This document shows positions 8,834 to 17,125 of a stretch of DNA of 64,000 nt, piece after piece. The DNA comes from Micromonospora sp. CP22 (lineage in GTDB: Bacteria; Actinomycetota; Actinomycetes; Mycobacteriales; Micromonosporaceae). The notes beneath the pieces are model-generated. The model saw nothing but the letters and a program-made list of their open reading frames with translations, ran no database searches and had not been told where the DNA came from. The DNA lies in contig NZ_VCJO01000001.1 of the NCBI RefSeq assembly GCF_009712475.1, positions 496,001 to 560,000 of the forward strand, in the 5' to 3' direction. The number at the start of each line of letters is the position of its first letter. Position 1 is the first letter of the stretch. Position numbers and translations under genes: made by a program.

Positions 8834-9739
8834 GTGGAGCAGGTGCGGCAGGTCGGGGCGTACGGGGTGCTGCGGGACGCCGAGCGACGGGTGCTGCTGG
8901 TGCGCGGATCCGCGCTGGCGGACTTCCCCGGCGTCTGGTCGTTGCCCGGGGGCGAACTGGACCATGCCGAACATCCCGCGCACGCGGTGGTCCGTCAGGT
9001 CACCGAGACGACCGGGCTGACGGTCGAGGTGACCGGGCTGCGGGCGGTCGTCGCGGACGTGGTGCCGTACCCGGACCTCGGGGTCGCGCTGCACACGGAT
9101 CGAGTGCTGTTCGACGTGACGGCGGTGGGTGGGAGGCTGCGCGCCGAGCATGACGGCGGCATCGACCGGGCCCGCTGGCTGACCCTGGACGAGGCGGCGC
9201 GAGTGCCACTGCTGGCGTTCACCGCCGAGGCCGTCGGCCTGCCGGTGGTCGCGCTACCGGCCGGGGCGCTGCGTCGCCGGGAGCCGTTCCCCACCCCTGG
9301 TGCCGACCGTCGGCAGCGGTTCGGGGCGTACGGGGTGGTCACCGATCCGGACGGCCGGGTGCTGCTGACGTTGATCGCCGACGGGTACCCCGGGGCGGGC
9401 CGATGGCACCTGCCCGGTGGCGGCACCGATCACGGTGAACAGCCGGTCACCGCGCTGCTACGGGAACTGGTCGAGGAGTCCGGCCAACTGGGTCGGGTGA
9501 CCGAGCTGATCGGGGTGGACAATCTGCACAATCCGGCGGCGGTGGGCCCGGAGGGGTACCCCATCGACTGGCACGGCGTCCGGATCGTCTACCGGGTGCG
9601 GGTCGACGTACCGACCGAACCGGCAGTGACCGAACTGGCCGGCGGTTCCACCGCTCGTGCTGCCTGGTTCACCCGTTCTGAGCTGCGAGAACTTCCGTTG
9701 ACCGAGATCGTCGAGCTGGCCCTCACGCCGTCGACGTGA
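8834..9739 (+). CDS. Tandem Nudix hydrolase, two Nudix domains (second gene)
   Basis: A 301-residue paralogue of the preceding gene, with the same two-domain layout. The second Nudix box is intact (GGGTDHGEQPV then RELVEESGQ) and is followed by the shared GYPIDWHGVR motif. The first box is degraded further than in the neighbour: GGELDHAEHPA then RQVTETTGL, with the catalytic RE changed to RQ and the last metal-binding glutamate lost, so the N-terminal domain is probably structural or ligand-sensing. The GTG start follows a G-rich stretch (GGGTGGGGACG). Separated from its neighbour by 146 bp. Confidence 0.87.
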   Translation: MEQVRQVGAYGVLRDAERRVLLVRGSALADFPGVWSLPGGELDHAEHPAHAVVRQVTETTGLTVEVTGLRAVVADVVPYPDLGVALHTDRVLFDVTAVGGRLRAEHDGGIDRARWLTLDEAARVPLLAFTAEAVGLPVVALPAGALRRREPFPTPGADRRQRFGAYGVVTDPDGRVLLTLIADGYPGAGRWHLPGGGTDHGEQPVTALLRELVEESGQLGRVTELIGVDNLHNPAAVGPEGYPIDWHGVRIVYRVRVDVPTEPAVTELAGGSTARAAWFTRSELRELPLTEIVELALTPST

Positions 9740-10027
9740 CCCACGGTCACCGCTCCTGGGTGATCTCGCCGCCGCGCCGGTGTGGGTGCCCTCCGGTACA
9801 GTCGAGGCAGGGCCGGTGCAGAAACGGGCGGTGGTGTCCCGGATGGGAATTGGACGGCGGTTCGCACGGTTAAGGGAGTTATAAGTACCGCCGGCAGCTA
9901 TCGCCATTCCCCACCCCCCTGTGCGATGGTGTACTCCGCAAAATGGCTGCCGGGCCAGGAAGGTCCGGCACGAGACAGCCGGACGCCCGCTCGCGTGGCG
10001 GTAAGCCGATCCGGTGATGGAGGAAAC

Positions 10028-11047
10028 GTGCCGAGAGCCCCATGGCGCCGGCGTCGTACGACTGACAGCCCGCGTCCCGCAGGGCGAAGCTGGACGGGCC
10101 CGCTGCGCCGCAGCGGCACCCTTGCCCGCCAGGTCCTGCTGGTCCGCGTCGGCCGCCGAGGTGCAGAACTGCACGGTGCGACCGACGTGTTGCCCGAGCC
10201 CCGGTATCAGGACCGCCCGCGTCGTCGGTACGGCCTCAAGCGGTTCCACCGCACGGGGATGGAGACGATCGCCCCGATCAGCCCGCTGGTCGGCCCGGTC
10301 ACGGTGGACCCGCCCGTCACAACAGCCCCGGTCGAGTCGACAACAGCGACACCGGTTCCGCTTCTGCCGGGTGAGCGCACCCCGGCCCGGCGGATGAAGT
10401 TCGCCCTGGTCAACGCCTGCACCCTGGCCAGCCTGCTACTCGGCATCAACGCCATCTTCGTCGCGATGCAGGGCGAGGTGCGGCTTGCCGCGTTCCTGTT
10501 GATCGCCTGTGTGGCGTTCGACGGCCTCGACGGTGCGTTGGCCCGCAAGCTCGGGGTGTCCAGCCCGTTCGGCGCCCAGATGGACTCGCTGGCCGACATG
10601 TGCTCCTTCGGGCTCGCCGCGCCCGTGGTGGTCTACGCGTCGCTGGCCGGCTCCGTGCCGACCGCCGCCGCCGCGGTGGCCGCCGCCCTCGTCGCCGCCT
10701 GCGCCGCCATCCGCCTGGCGCGATTCAACGTCTCGCCCTCGGATGGCCGGTTCTTCTCCGGGGTGCCCACCACGATGGCCGCCGCCGTGCTCGCCCTGAT
10801 GGTGGTGATCGGCATGCCGGTGCCGGGGGCGGTGCAGATCGCCGGAGTGGCGCTGCTCGCCTTCACCATGGTCAGCAGTTTCCCGTACGCCAAGCTCGCC
10901 CGCCTGGTGAAGCTGCCGCCGTGGGTCTGGCTCGCTCCGGTGATCGGTGCGCTGATCGACATCCGGCTCACCTTCGGGCTGGTCGTGGTCGGTTACCTGA
11001 TCAGCGGCCCGGTGCTCTGGCTGCGGCAGCGCCGCACCATCGCCTGA
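10028..11047 (+). CDS. pssA: CDP-diacylglycerol--serine O-phosphatidyltransferase
   Basis: PssA makes phosphatidylserine from CDP-diacylglycerol and serine. The CDP-alcohol phosphotransferase signature is complete: DGLDGALARKLGVSSPFG then AQMDSLADMCSFG, giving the DGxxAR-x8-G-x3-D-x3-D pattern that binds the metal ions. About six to eight hydrophobic segments follow in the C-terminal 230 residues. Two starts are possible. GTG 10028 follows TGGAGGAAAC, the best Shine-Dalgarno sequence in the region, but adds a basic, poorly conserved-looking 77 residues; ATG 10259 gives a more usual 262-residue protein. I list the GTG because of the ribosome site. Its product is the substrate of the convergent psd. 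Confidence 0.88.
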   Translation: MPRAPWRRRRTTDSPRPAGRSWTGPLRRSGTLARQVLLVRVGRRGAELHGATDVLPEPRYQDRPRRRYGLKRFHRTGMETIAPISPLVGPVTVDPPVTTAPVESTTATPVPLLPGERTPARRMKFALVNACTLASLLLGINAIFVAMQGEVRLAAFLLIACVAFDGLDGALARKLGVSSPFGAQMDSLADMCSFGLAAPVVVYASLAGSVPTAAAAVAAALVAACAAIRLARFNVSPSDGRFFSGVPTTMAAAVLALMVVIGMPVPGAVQIAGVALLAFTMVSSFPYAKLARLVKLPPWVWLAPVIGALIDIRLTFGLVVVGYLISGPVLWLRQRRTIA

Positions 11048-11063
11048 TCCAGTAGTTGCCCGA

Positions 11064-11101
11064 AAAAGGGGCGTCGCGGCCAAGGCCGCGACGCCCCTTT
11101 T
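11064..11101. terminator. Bidirectional intrinsic terminator between pssA and psd
   Basis: Arms 11064-11080 and 11085-11101 are perfect 17-base reverse complements with loop CAAG. The outer ends are AAAA and TTTT, so each strand has a U-run, fitting two convergent genes. Confidence 0.9.
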
Positions 11102-11161
11102 CGGCTCGTGGAGCCGGTGTCGGCCCGGGTCGTCGTGACCCGGGGCCCGGCTACCTCCCGC

Positions 11162-12409
11162 TCAGCGCCAGCGGGCGATCACGCTCGACCCGCCGACCAC
11201 CTTGTCACCCGGCCCGACCAGCGGCTCGGCGGCCTCTGCCGGCAGGTAGACGTCGGTACGCGAGCCGAAGCGGATGAGCCCGAAGCGCTCACCACGGGCC
11301 AGCAACGTACCGACCGGAGCCCGTTGCACGATCCGGCGGGCGATCAGCCCGGTCCGCTGCGCCACCACCACGGTGCCGTGAGTCGTCTCCAGCACCGTGT
11401 AAGCGGCCACGTTGTGCTCGGCGTCCGGCTTCATCGCGTTGACGAACCCGCCGTCGGCGACGAAGTAGTCGACCACCTTGCCGGCCACCGGGGAACGGTT
11501 GACGTGCACGTCGAGCACCGACAGGAAGACTGCGATCCGCAGGAACTCGCCGTCGCCGAAGCGTTCGTCGGTCAGGCGCTGCACCGACAGCACCTGCCCG
11601 TCGGCGGCGGCCACCACGGCCGACGGATCCTCTGGCACGTCGCGCTCCGGATCCCGGAAGAAGGCGGCCACCGGGGCGGCGGCCAGCGCGGGCAGCAGCC
11701 AGAGCTTCGACTTCGGTCGGGCCAGTCGGGTCAGTGCGGCCACGCCGAGGGCGATGCCGGCGGCGACGACCCCGTTGGAGTCGATGTGCATGCCCCGGGT
11801 GAGCGGCACGCTCGACGGCCGGTAGGCGGGCGCGAGCCGTTCCGCCGACGCGGCGGCGGCCGGGGTGAAACGGAGCCGGTACACGCGTACCGGCGGGTTG
11901 TTGCGCAGCACCAGGTCGTTGCCGACGCCGTACAGCGCGCCCTGCCGCTCCAACTCGGCGGCGGCACCGGCGGTCTTGGCGACCGCGGTGGCGACGCTGA
12001 GCACCGCACCGTCGGCCAGGTACTTGGTGAGGCCCTCGATGGTGGCGCGGGCCTCGTCGGCGGTGCCGGTGAGCGCCTCCGCGACGATGACCACCGCGGC
12101 GGGCTCCGCCTCGGCGAGACTCTCCACGACCCGGACCCGCTCGTCGACCCAGCGGCCCTGGGCGTTGACGTGCTGCCGCAGCGCTGTGGCGCTGACCCGC
12201 TCGGCGGGTACCACGGTGAGGGTGTCGCCAGGCAGCATCGCTTCGATCGCTGCGGCCAGCACCGCGGACTCCGGAGCAGCGCCGACCAGGAGGGCGGCCT
12301 TCGGGTCGTTGATCCGGGCAAGCTCGGAGGCGAGGGTACGGGCGGCGCGCTCGCCGAGGCGGACCGGACCGGATCGGTCGGGCGTACGCACGGCGGGGGA
12401 CTGGGTCAT
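11162..12409 (-). CDS. psd: Phosphatidylserine decarboxylase with N-terminal Rossmann-like domain
   Basis: Psd converts phosphatidylserine to phosphatidylethanolamine. The C-terminal half (about residues 200-415) matches the short Psd proenzyme: FFRDPERDVP, SVLDVHVNRSPVAG, FVNAMKPDAEHN, VAQRTGLIARRIV, GLIRFGSRTDVYLP and, at the end, VVGGSSVIARW with the Gly-Ser site where the pyruvoyl group forms by self-cleavage. The N-terminal 190 residues are not part of usual Psd. They read like a class I methyltransferase/Rossmann fold (ALLVGAAPESAVLAAAIEA, LTVVPAE, AVVIVAEALTG) with a degraded glycine loop. Between the halves is a short membrane-like stretch. It faces pssA across a strong terminator. 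The C-terminal call is firm; the role of the extension is unknown. Confidence 0.92.
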   Translation of the reverse strand: MTQSPAVRTPDRSGPVRLGERAARTLASELARINDPKAALLVGAAPESAVLAAAIEAMLPGDTLTVVPAERVSATALRQHVNAQGRWVDERVRVVESLAEAEPAAVVIVAEALTGTADEARATIEGLTKYLADGAVLSVATAVAKTAGAAAELERQGALYGVGNDLVLRNNPPVRVYRLRFTPAAAASAERLAPAYRPSSVPLTRGMHIDSNGVVAAGIALGVAALTRLARPKSKLWLLPALAAAPVAAFFRDPERDVPEDPSAVVAAADGQVLSVQRLTDERFGDGEFLRIAVFLSVLDVHVNRSPVAGKVVDYFVADGGFVNAMKPDAEHNVAAYTVLETTHGTVVVAQRTGLIARRIVQRAPVGTLLARGERFGLIRFGSRTDVYLPAEAAEPLVGPGDKVVGGSSVIARWR

Positions 12410-12595
12410 GTCGAACGAACTCCTGACGAGTAGAGGCGACTGACGCGGAGGTCACCGCCGGCGGCGAGGTCCACCCGGTCACGGACAACCCGGGTGGGCC
12501 CGACGACCCACGGGGGATGCCCTACGGCGCGGGCCGGCCGACGCTGGCGGGAGTACACCGGCCAGCATAGGCGGCCCGCGACCGCTCCCGCACGG

Positions 12596-13024
12596 TCAGG
12601 CACCGTGCCCCGGTCGTCCGGGCGGTGACGCCTCCTCCCCGCCGAACAGATCGAGCGTGCCGTCCTCCCGTGGTTCGTCGCCGGTTGCCGACTGCGGGCT
12701 GGTCGGGGCCTGCGTACCCGTCGGGTCGGACGGATCCGCCGGGTCCTGAAGCGGGTGGGCGGCGGTCTCCCCGGCGTTCGGTGGCAGGTTGTCCGGGCCG
12801 GGCTCGCCAGGCGTGCCGACCGGAGCCGGACCACCGTTGTGCCGGCTGGAGCGCAGGGCGCCGATCAGGCCGAGCCCGCCGACCAGGATCAGCCCACCGG
12901 CCAGGAACCAGCCGACCGGTGGCAGGACGAGCCCGAGCACCTGGGCGAGCAACCACCAGGCGGTCAGGGCGAGGAAGAGCAGCCCGAAGGCGAACGACAC
13001 CAGGTCGGTACGGTGGGCCTTCAC
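12596..13024 (-). CDS. Small two-helix membrane protein of unknown function
   Basis: A 142-residue protein with two hydrophobic segments (about residues 8-28 and 34-56) and an acidic, Pro/Gly-rich C-terminal tail. I do not recognise a family with known function. The GTG start overlaps the stop codon of the upstream PspC/LiaF-like gene by four bases (GTGA), so the two are translationally coupled and probably act together in the envelope-stress module. Confidence 0.75.
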   Translation of the reverse strand: MKAHRTDLVSFAFGLLFLALTAWWLLAQVLGLVLPPVGWFLAGGLILVGGLGLIGALRSSRHNGGPAPVGTPGEPGPDNLPPNAGETAAHPLQDPADPSDPTGTQAPTSPQSATGDEPREDGTLDLFGGEEASPPGRPGHGA

Positions 13025-14826
13025 CGGGTCACCTCCATGTGTCCGGCGTTGACGTGCAGGTTCAGGCGTAGCTTTCCGCCGCCGGCACCGTCCGGGCCGA
13101 GGTCGACGACGTCCGTGAGCCGGTTGTCCATGCCCCGCGCGCGCTGGCCGAGGACGTTCGCGTCACCGGCGGTCACCTGGGTCACCGCCGTGACGTCCAC
13201 CTCCGGCGGTACCACCACGGTGGCCTCGCCGAAGTTGATGACGACGGTTATCTCGGTCTCCTCCTGCTCACTGAAGTCGATCGCACGCAGGTCGAGCACC
13301 GCGTCGGCGAAGCTCTGCTCGTACCGGACGGCGAGGTCGCGGTGACTGGTCGGCGCCCAGGTGACCGCGCCGTCCACGCCGCGCACCCGGTCGTAGGACT
13401 CGACGACGGTGACCACCGCCAGGGCGGCGGCGGTGACCAGGCCGAGCGCGATCAGCCAGCGGGCCCGCCCGAACCAGGTACCCACGATCAGGCCGAGACC
13501 GATCACCGCAAGCGCCGCGGCGAAGTAGGCCGACGCGCCGATCCCGAAGACGTCCAGCAGGTCGAGAACACCGACCAGCCCCAACGCGACGAAGATCAAC
13601 GAGAAGGTCACCGCGCCCAGGGCCGATCGCTCCCGGGGTTTGCGGGGCGGTTTCGGCCGGGGCGGTGGCGGCGGAGCCACCTTCGGTGGCCCGGCGTAGG
13701 GACCGTGTGGGGCGAACGGGGGACGGTAGGTCGACGGGGCGGACGGTGGGCCCGCCGGGGCGGCGCTGGTCGGCCACGGCGGCGTCGGCGGCAGTTGCAT
13801 GGTGGGCTCCTCAGGCTCGCCGGGTGCCGACGGCACGGGCGGTGTCGACGGCGCGGGCGGCGCCGGGGGCACGCCGTACGCCGTGCCGGGTGGATGGAAC
13901 GCGGGTGGCGTTACGGTCGCGGTCCGGCCGAACCCCGGATAGGGCACCGGGTAGGCGGTCGGCCCGGGATAGCTGACCGGTGGCACCGGGCCGGGTGGTG
14001 GGGGTGGGCTCGGGGGGACTTCCGCACCCGGTGGTCCGGGCACGGTCCCTGTCGGACCGGGCTGCGTCTCGCGCTGCTGACGGTTGAGCAGCAGCGCACC
14101 GCCGACCAGGATGGCCGCGCCGAGCAGTACCGCGCGGAAGGCGTCGGTGACGACGAAACCGAAGCCCACCGCGACCACCACGCTGAGGACGATCACGGTG
14201 ACCGGCGACATGCTGGACCGTCCCCGGCCCAGCATGGACTCGACGGGCGAGGCGCTGTCACCCTCCCCGGGGATGATCAGCCACGCGGCGACGTAGACCA
14301 GGATGCCGACGCCGCCGAAGAAGCCCAGGACCGCCAGCAACACCCGCCAGAGCACGGGGTCGGTGTTGGTGGCCCGGCCGACGGCAGCGCAGACGCCTGC
14401 CAGGTAACGGCCGTCCCGGGGCCGGACCAGTCCGTACCGCGAGGTGAAGCCGGCACCACCGGACGAGGCACCCGGACCGCCCGGCGGTGGCCCGCCCGGT
14501 CCACCCGGCGGCGGTGGTGGTGCGCCCGGCCCGCCGGGGCCGGGCCAGCCCGGTCCACCTGGTCCGCCCGGCCCCCCCGGCCCGGCGGATGGTGGCGCGG
14601 TGCCGGCCCTCCAGACGGCCTCGCCGCTGGTCGGCCCGGCGGCGACGCCGGGCGGCGCGTCGTCCCACACGGTGCCGTCGGCGGGTGGCCGCCCACCGGC
14701 CGGTGCGGCCAGGTCGTCCGCCCCGGCCCCGGGGGATTCGGGTACGTCCGGCCGGGTGGCCGCCGGAGGTGTCGGCTCCGGTGCGGTCGACCCCGGCCGG
14801 TCCGGCTGGGCAGCGTCGTCGGTCAT
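13021..14826 (-). CDS. PspC domain membrane protein with LiaF-like C-terminus
   Basis: A 601-residue protein. The start is the ATG at 14824-14826; the open frame upstream is arginine-rich and without a ribosome site. After an acidic/proline-rich N-terminus comes a PspC domain (about 150-210: YGLVRPRDGRYLAGVCAAVG, ending WLIIPGEGD), two or three membrane helices, a long proline-rich linker, then four helices. The last 100 residues form a soluble beta-rich domain (ITVVINFGEATVVVPPEVDV, LRLNLHVNAGHMEV) like the C-terminus of LiaF/cell-wall-active antibiotic response proteins. LiaF-type proteins restrain a partner sensor kinase, and a PspC-bearing kinase gene is divergent 120 bp away. So a kinase-inhibitor role is a reasonable inference, not shown. 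Confidence 0.85.
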   Translation of the reverse strand: MTDDAAQPDRPGSTAPEPTPPAATRPDVPESPGAGADDLAAPAGGRPPADGTVWDDAPPGVAAGPTSGEAVWRAGTAPPSAGPGGPGGPGGPGWPGPGGPGAPPPPPGGPGGPPPGGPGASSGGAGFTSRYGLVRPRDGRYLAGVCAAVGRATNTDPVLWRVLLAVLGFFGGVGILVYVAAWLIIPGEGDSASPVESMLGRGRSSMSPVTVIVLSVVVAVGFGFVVTDAFRAVLLGAAILVGGALLLNRQQRETQPGPTGTVPGPPGAEVPPSPPPPPGPVPPVSYPGPTAYPVPYPGFGRTATVTPPAFHPPGTAYGVPPAPPAPSTPPVPSAPGEPEEPTMQLPPTPPWPTSAAPAGPPSAPSTYRPPFAPHGPYAGPPKVAPPPPPRPKPPRKPRERSALGAVTFSLIFVALGLVGVLDLLDVFGIGASAYFAAALAVIGLGLIVGTWFGRARWLIALGLVTAAALAVVTVVESYDRVRGVDGAVTWAPTSHRDLAVRYEQSFADAVLDLRAIDFSEQEETEITVVINFGEATVVVPPEVDVTAVTQVTAGDANVLGQRARGMDNRLTDVVDLGPDGAGGGKLRLNLHVNAGHMEVTR

Positions 14827-14945
14827 GTCTCGATCCTGCTGCGCCGGACGCCCGAACGTCCTCCGGCGGCGACCCTGACCCCACCCTGAGATCCTGCCGA
14901 CCCGAATGTCCGGGGCGTCCCCGTGGTCGGGCGGCCGCACCGCGT

Positions 14946-16262
14946 GTGACGATCGGTTCGACGCCGGAACCTCGCCTCCTGTCCGGCCCGCCCGTCCTGA
15001 CCAGGGAGCTCACGATCAGCAGCGTCAGCCAACCACCCCGCCTCTACCGCGCGCCGGAGCACCGGATGGCCGCCGGGGTGGCCGCCGGCATCGCCGAGCA
15101 CCTCGGAGTCCCGGTGGTCCGGGTCCGGATCGCCTTCATGGTGCTGCTCGGACTCAGCGGGTTGGGTCTGCTGCTCTACGCGGCCTTCTGGGCGGTGGTG
15201 CCGCTGCGGCCCGGTGACACCGCCGTACCGCCTCGGCGCGACGTCGGCCAGTTGCTGCCCTTCGTGGCCATCGGGCTCGGTGTGCTGCTGATCCAGGTGA
15301 TGGTCTTCGACTCGGTCGGCGCGGCCGGCACAGCGGGCTGGCTGGTCGCCATCATCGCGGTCGGCGCCGGTGTGATCTGGCACCAGTCCACGCCCGAGCG
15401 GCGACGCCAGTGGGGCGAGTCGCTGCCCGTACCGTGGCTCGGCGCGGTGATAGAGGAGAGCGACCGGCGGGCGTTCGTGCTCCGGTTCGTCGGCGGTGGG
15501 GTGCTGGTCGCGGTCGGCATCATCGGCGTGGCCGCGGTCTACTCCCCGGCGCAGAATCTCGACGCCGTGCTCAACGGCGTGATCTTCGCACTGGTCGGTC
15601 TGGCCGGGGTCGGTGTGGTGGCCGCGCCGGTGCTCTGGCGTACCTGGAACCAGCTCCGCTCGGAGCGCGAGGGCCGCATCCGCGAGCAGGAGCGGGCCGA
15701 GTTGGCGGCCATGGTGCACGACCAGGTGCTGCACACCCTCGCGTTGATCCAACGCAACGCCAGTGACGTCAAGACCGTGCAGCGGCTCGCTCGGGGCCAG
15801 GAGCGCTCCCTGCGCAACTGGCTCTACAAGCCCACCGCGTCACCCACCGAACGCCTCGCCGCCGCGCTGGAACAGGCCGCGGCCGAGGTGGAGGACACCT
15901 ATGCGATGACGGTCGAGGCGGTCGTCGTCGGCGACCGGGAGACCGACGAGCGGGTCGGTGCGCTGGTGGCGGCGGCCCGTGAGGCGCTGGTCAACGCCGC
16001 CCGGCACGCGGGTGTGCAGACCGTCTCGCTCTACGCGGAGGTCGAGCCGGAACAGGTGAGCGTCTTCGTGCGGGATCGGGGTGTCGGGTTCGACCCGGAT
16101 ACGGTGGAAGACCATCGGCACGGTGTCCGGGGCTCGATCGTCGGGCGGATGAAGCGGCACGGCGGCCGGGCGGAGATCCGCTCCCGGCCTGGAGAGGGGA
16201 CCGAGGTCCGGTTGATCCTGCCGATCTCCCGGGACTCGACCACGGCGGAGAGGGACAGATGA
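14946..16262 (+). CDS. Sensor histidine kinase with N-terminal PspC domain
   Basis: A 438-residue NarL/LiaS-type kinase. The N-terminus is a PspC domain (LYRAPEHRMAAGVAAGIAEH) running into about five membrane helices. The dimerisation/phosphoacceptor segment is AMVHDQVLHTLALIQ with H258. The ATPase part has EALVNAARHAG (N box), VRDRGVGFDPD (G1) and GEGTEVRL. GTG 14946 is the last in-frame start before the PspC domain, but no clear ribosome site is visible and a start further upstream cannot be excluded. The stop overlaps the start of the response regulator gene. With the divergent PspC/LiaF-like protein it makes a LiaFSR-like envelope-stress system. Confidence 0.88.
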   Translation: MTIGSTPEPRLLSGPPVLTRELTISSVSQPPRLYRAPEHRMAAGVAAGIAEHLGVPVVRVRIAFMVLLGLSGLGLLLYAAFWAVVPLRPGDTAVPPRRDVGQLLPFVAIGLGVLLIQVMVFDSVGAAGTAGWLVAIIAVGAGVIWHQSTPERRRQWGESLPVPWLGAVIEESDRRAFVLRFVGGGVLVAVGIIGVAAVYSPAQNLDAVLNGVIFALVGLAGVGVVAAPVLWRTWNQLRSEREGRIREQERAELAAMVHDQVLHTLALIQRNASDVKTVQRLARGQERSLRNWLYKPTASPTERLAAALEQAAAEVEDTYAMTVEAVVVGDRETDERVGALVAAAREALVNAARHAGVQTVSLYAEVEPEQVSVFVRDRGVGFDPDTVEDHRHGVRGSIVGRMKRHGGRAEIRSRPGEGTEVRLILPISRDSTTAERDR

Positions 16263-16948
16263 TGGCCGAGCAGTCGACGCGACCTGTCGAACCGGAAGGC
16301 ACCGGGCCCGGGCGGCTGCGGGTGTTCCTGGTCGACGACCACGCCATGTTCCGAGCGGGGGTACGCGCCGAACTCGGCGCGCACGTCGAGGTGGTGGGCG
16401 AGGCGAGCACGGTGTCCGAGGCGGTCAACCGGATCGCGGCCACCGGACCGGACGTGGTCCTGCTCGACGTGCACATGCCCGACGGCGGCGGTCGGGCCGT
16501 GCTGGAGGCGATGCGGCGTACCCATCCCCAGGTGCGGTTCCTGGCGCTCAGCGTCTCCGACGCCGCCGAGGACGTGATCGGGCTGATCCGGGCCGGTGCC
16601 CGGGGCTATGTCACCAAGACCATCTCACCGGACGAGTTGGCCGCCGCGATCCGACGGGTGGCCGACGGCGACGCGGTGTTCAGCCCGCGCCTGGCCGGCT
16701 TCGTGCTGGACGCCTTCGCGGCCCGCCCGGACGCACCGGTCGCCGACCCGGAGTTGGACCAGCTCACCAACCGGGAACGCGAGGTGCTGCGGCTGCTCGC
16801 CCGGGGGTACGCGTACAAGGAGATCGCCCGGGAGCTGTACATCTCGATCAAGACGGTCGAGACGCACGTCTCCAACGTGTTGCGCAAGCTCCAGATGTCC
16901 AACCGGTACGAGCTGTCCCGCTGGGCAGCGGATCGACGCCTGGTGTAA
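16259..16948 (+). CDS. LuxR/NarL-family response regulator
   Basis: A 229-residue two-component regulator. The receiver has the acidic pair in FLVDDHAMF, the phosphorylated aspartate in VVLLDVHMP (D70), the conserved Ser in ALSVSD and the lysine in GYVTKTIS. The DNA-binding domain is a GerE/LuxR helix-turn-helix: LTNREREVLRLLARGYAYKE, then SIKTVETHVSNVLRKL. The start codon overlaps the kinase stop (ATGATG), so kinase and regulator are one operon. Its targets are not known; the surface-protein gene follows after 177 bp. Confidence 0.93.
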   Translation: MMAEQSTRPVEPEGTGPGRLRVFLVDDHAMFRAGVRAELGAHVEVVGEASTVSEAVNRIAATGPDVVLLDVHMPDGGGRAVLEAMRRTHPQVRFLALSVSDAAEDVIGLIRAGARGYVTKTISPDELAAAIRRVADGDAVFSPRLAGFVLDAFAARPDAPVADPELDQLTNREREVLRLLARGYAYKEIARELYISIKTVETHVSNVLRKLQMSNRYELSRWAADRRLV

Positions 16949-16982
16949 GCGACCTTTCTGGCATATGTGACCAAGCGGTCCC

Positions 16983-17024
16983 AGGGGCGTGACTTTTGAT
17001 CAAGTCGCGATTGATAATGCCCCT
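16983..17024 (+). promoter_or_regulatory. Promoter framed by inverted repeat, upstream of surface protein gene
   Basis: A -35-like GTGACT (16989-16994), an 18-base spacer and GATAAT (17013-17018, five of six to consensus) make the best vegetative-type promoter in the window. It is framed by AGGGGC (16983-16988) and GCCCCT (17019-17024), with the palindrome TTGATCAA in the spacer. A transcript from here would have a leader of about 100 bases. The symmetry suggests a regulator site. Confidence 0.5.
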
Positions 17025-17125
17025 CGCCTTCCCTGCGTGCGGATGCCGCTCATCCCGCGGGAACGGCGACTTCGACCGCCCGCGCGTACGCGGGTCACTC
17101 CCTGCCCGAGAGGTGCACAACACTC

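Noticed and set aside
10259..10261. ATG 10259 as the only start of pssA
   Set aside because: Possible, and it would give a typical length, but it lacks a ribosome site while GTG 10028 in the same frame has GGAGGA; kept as the alternative.
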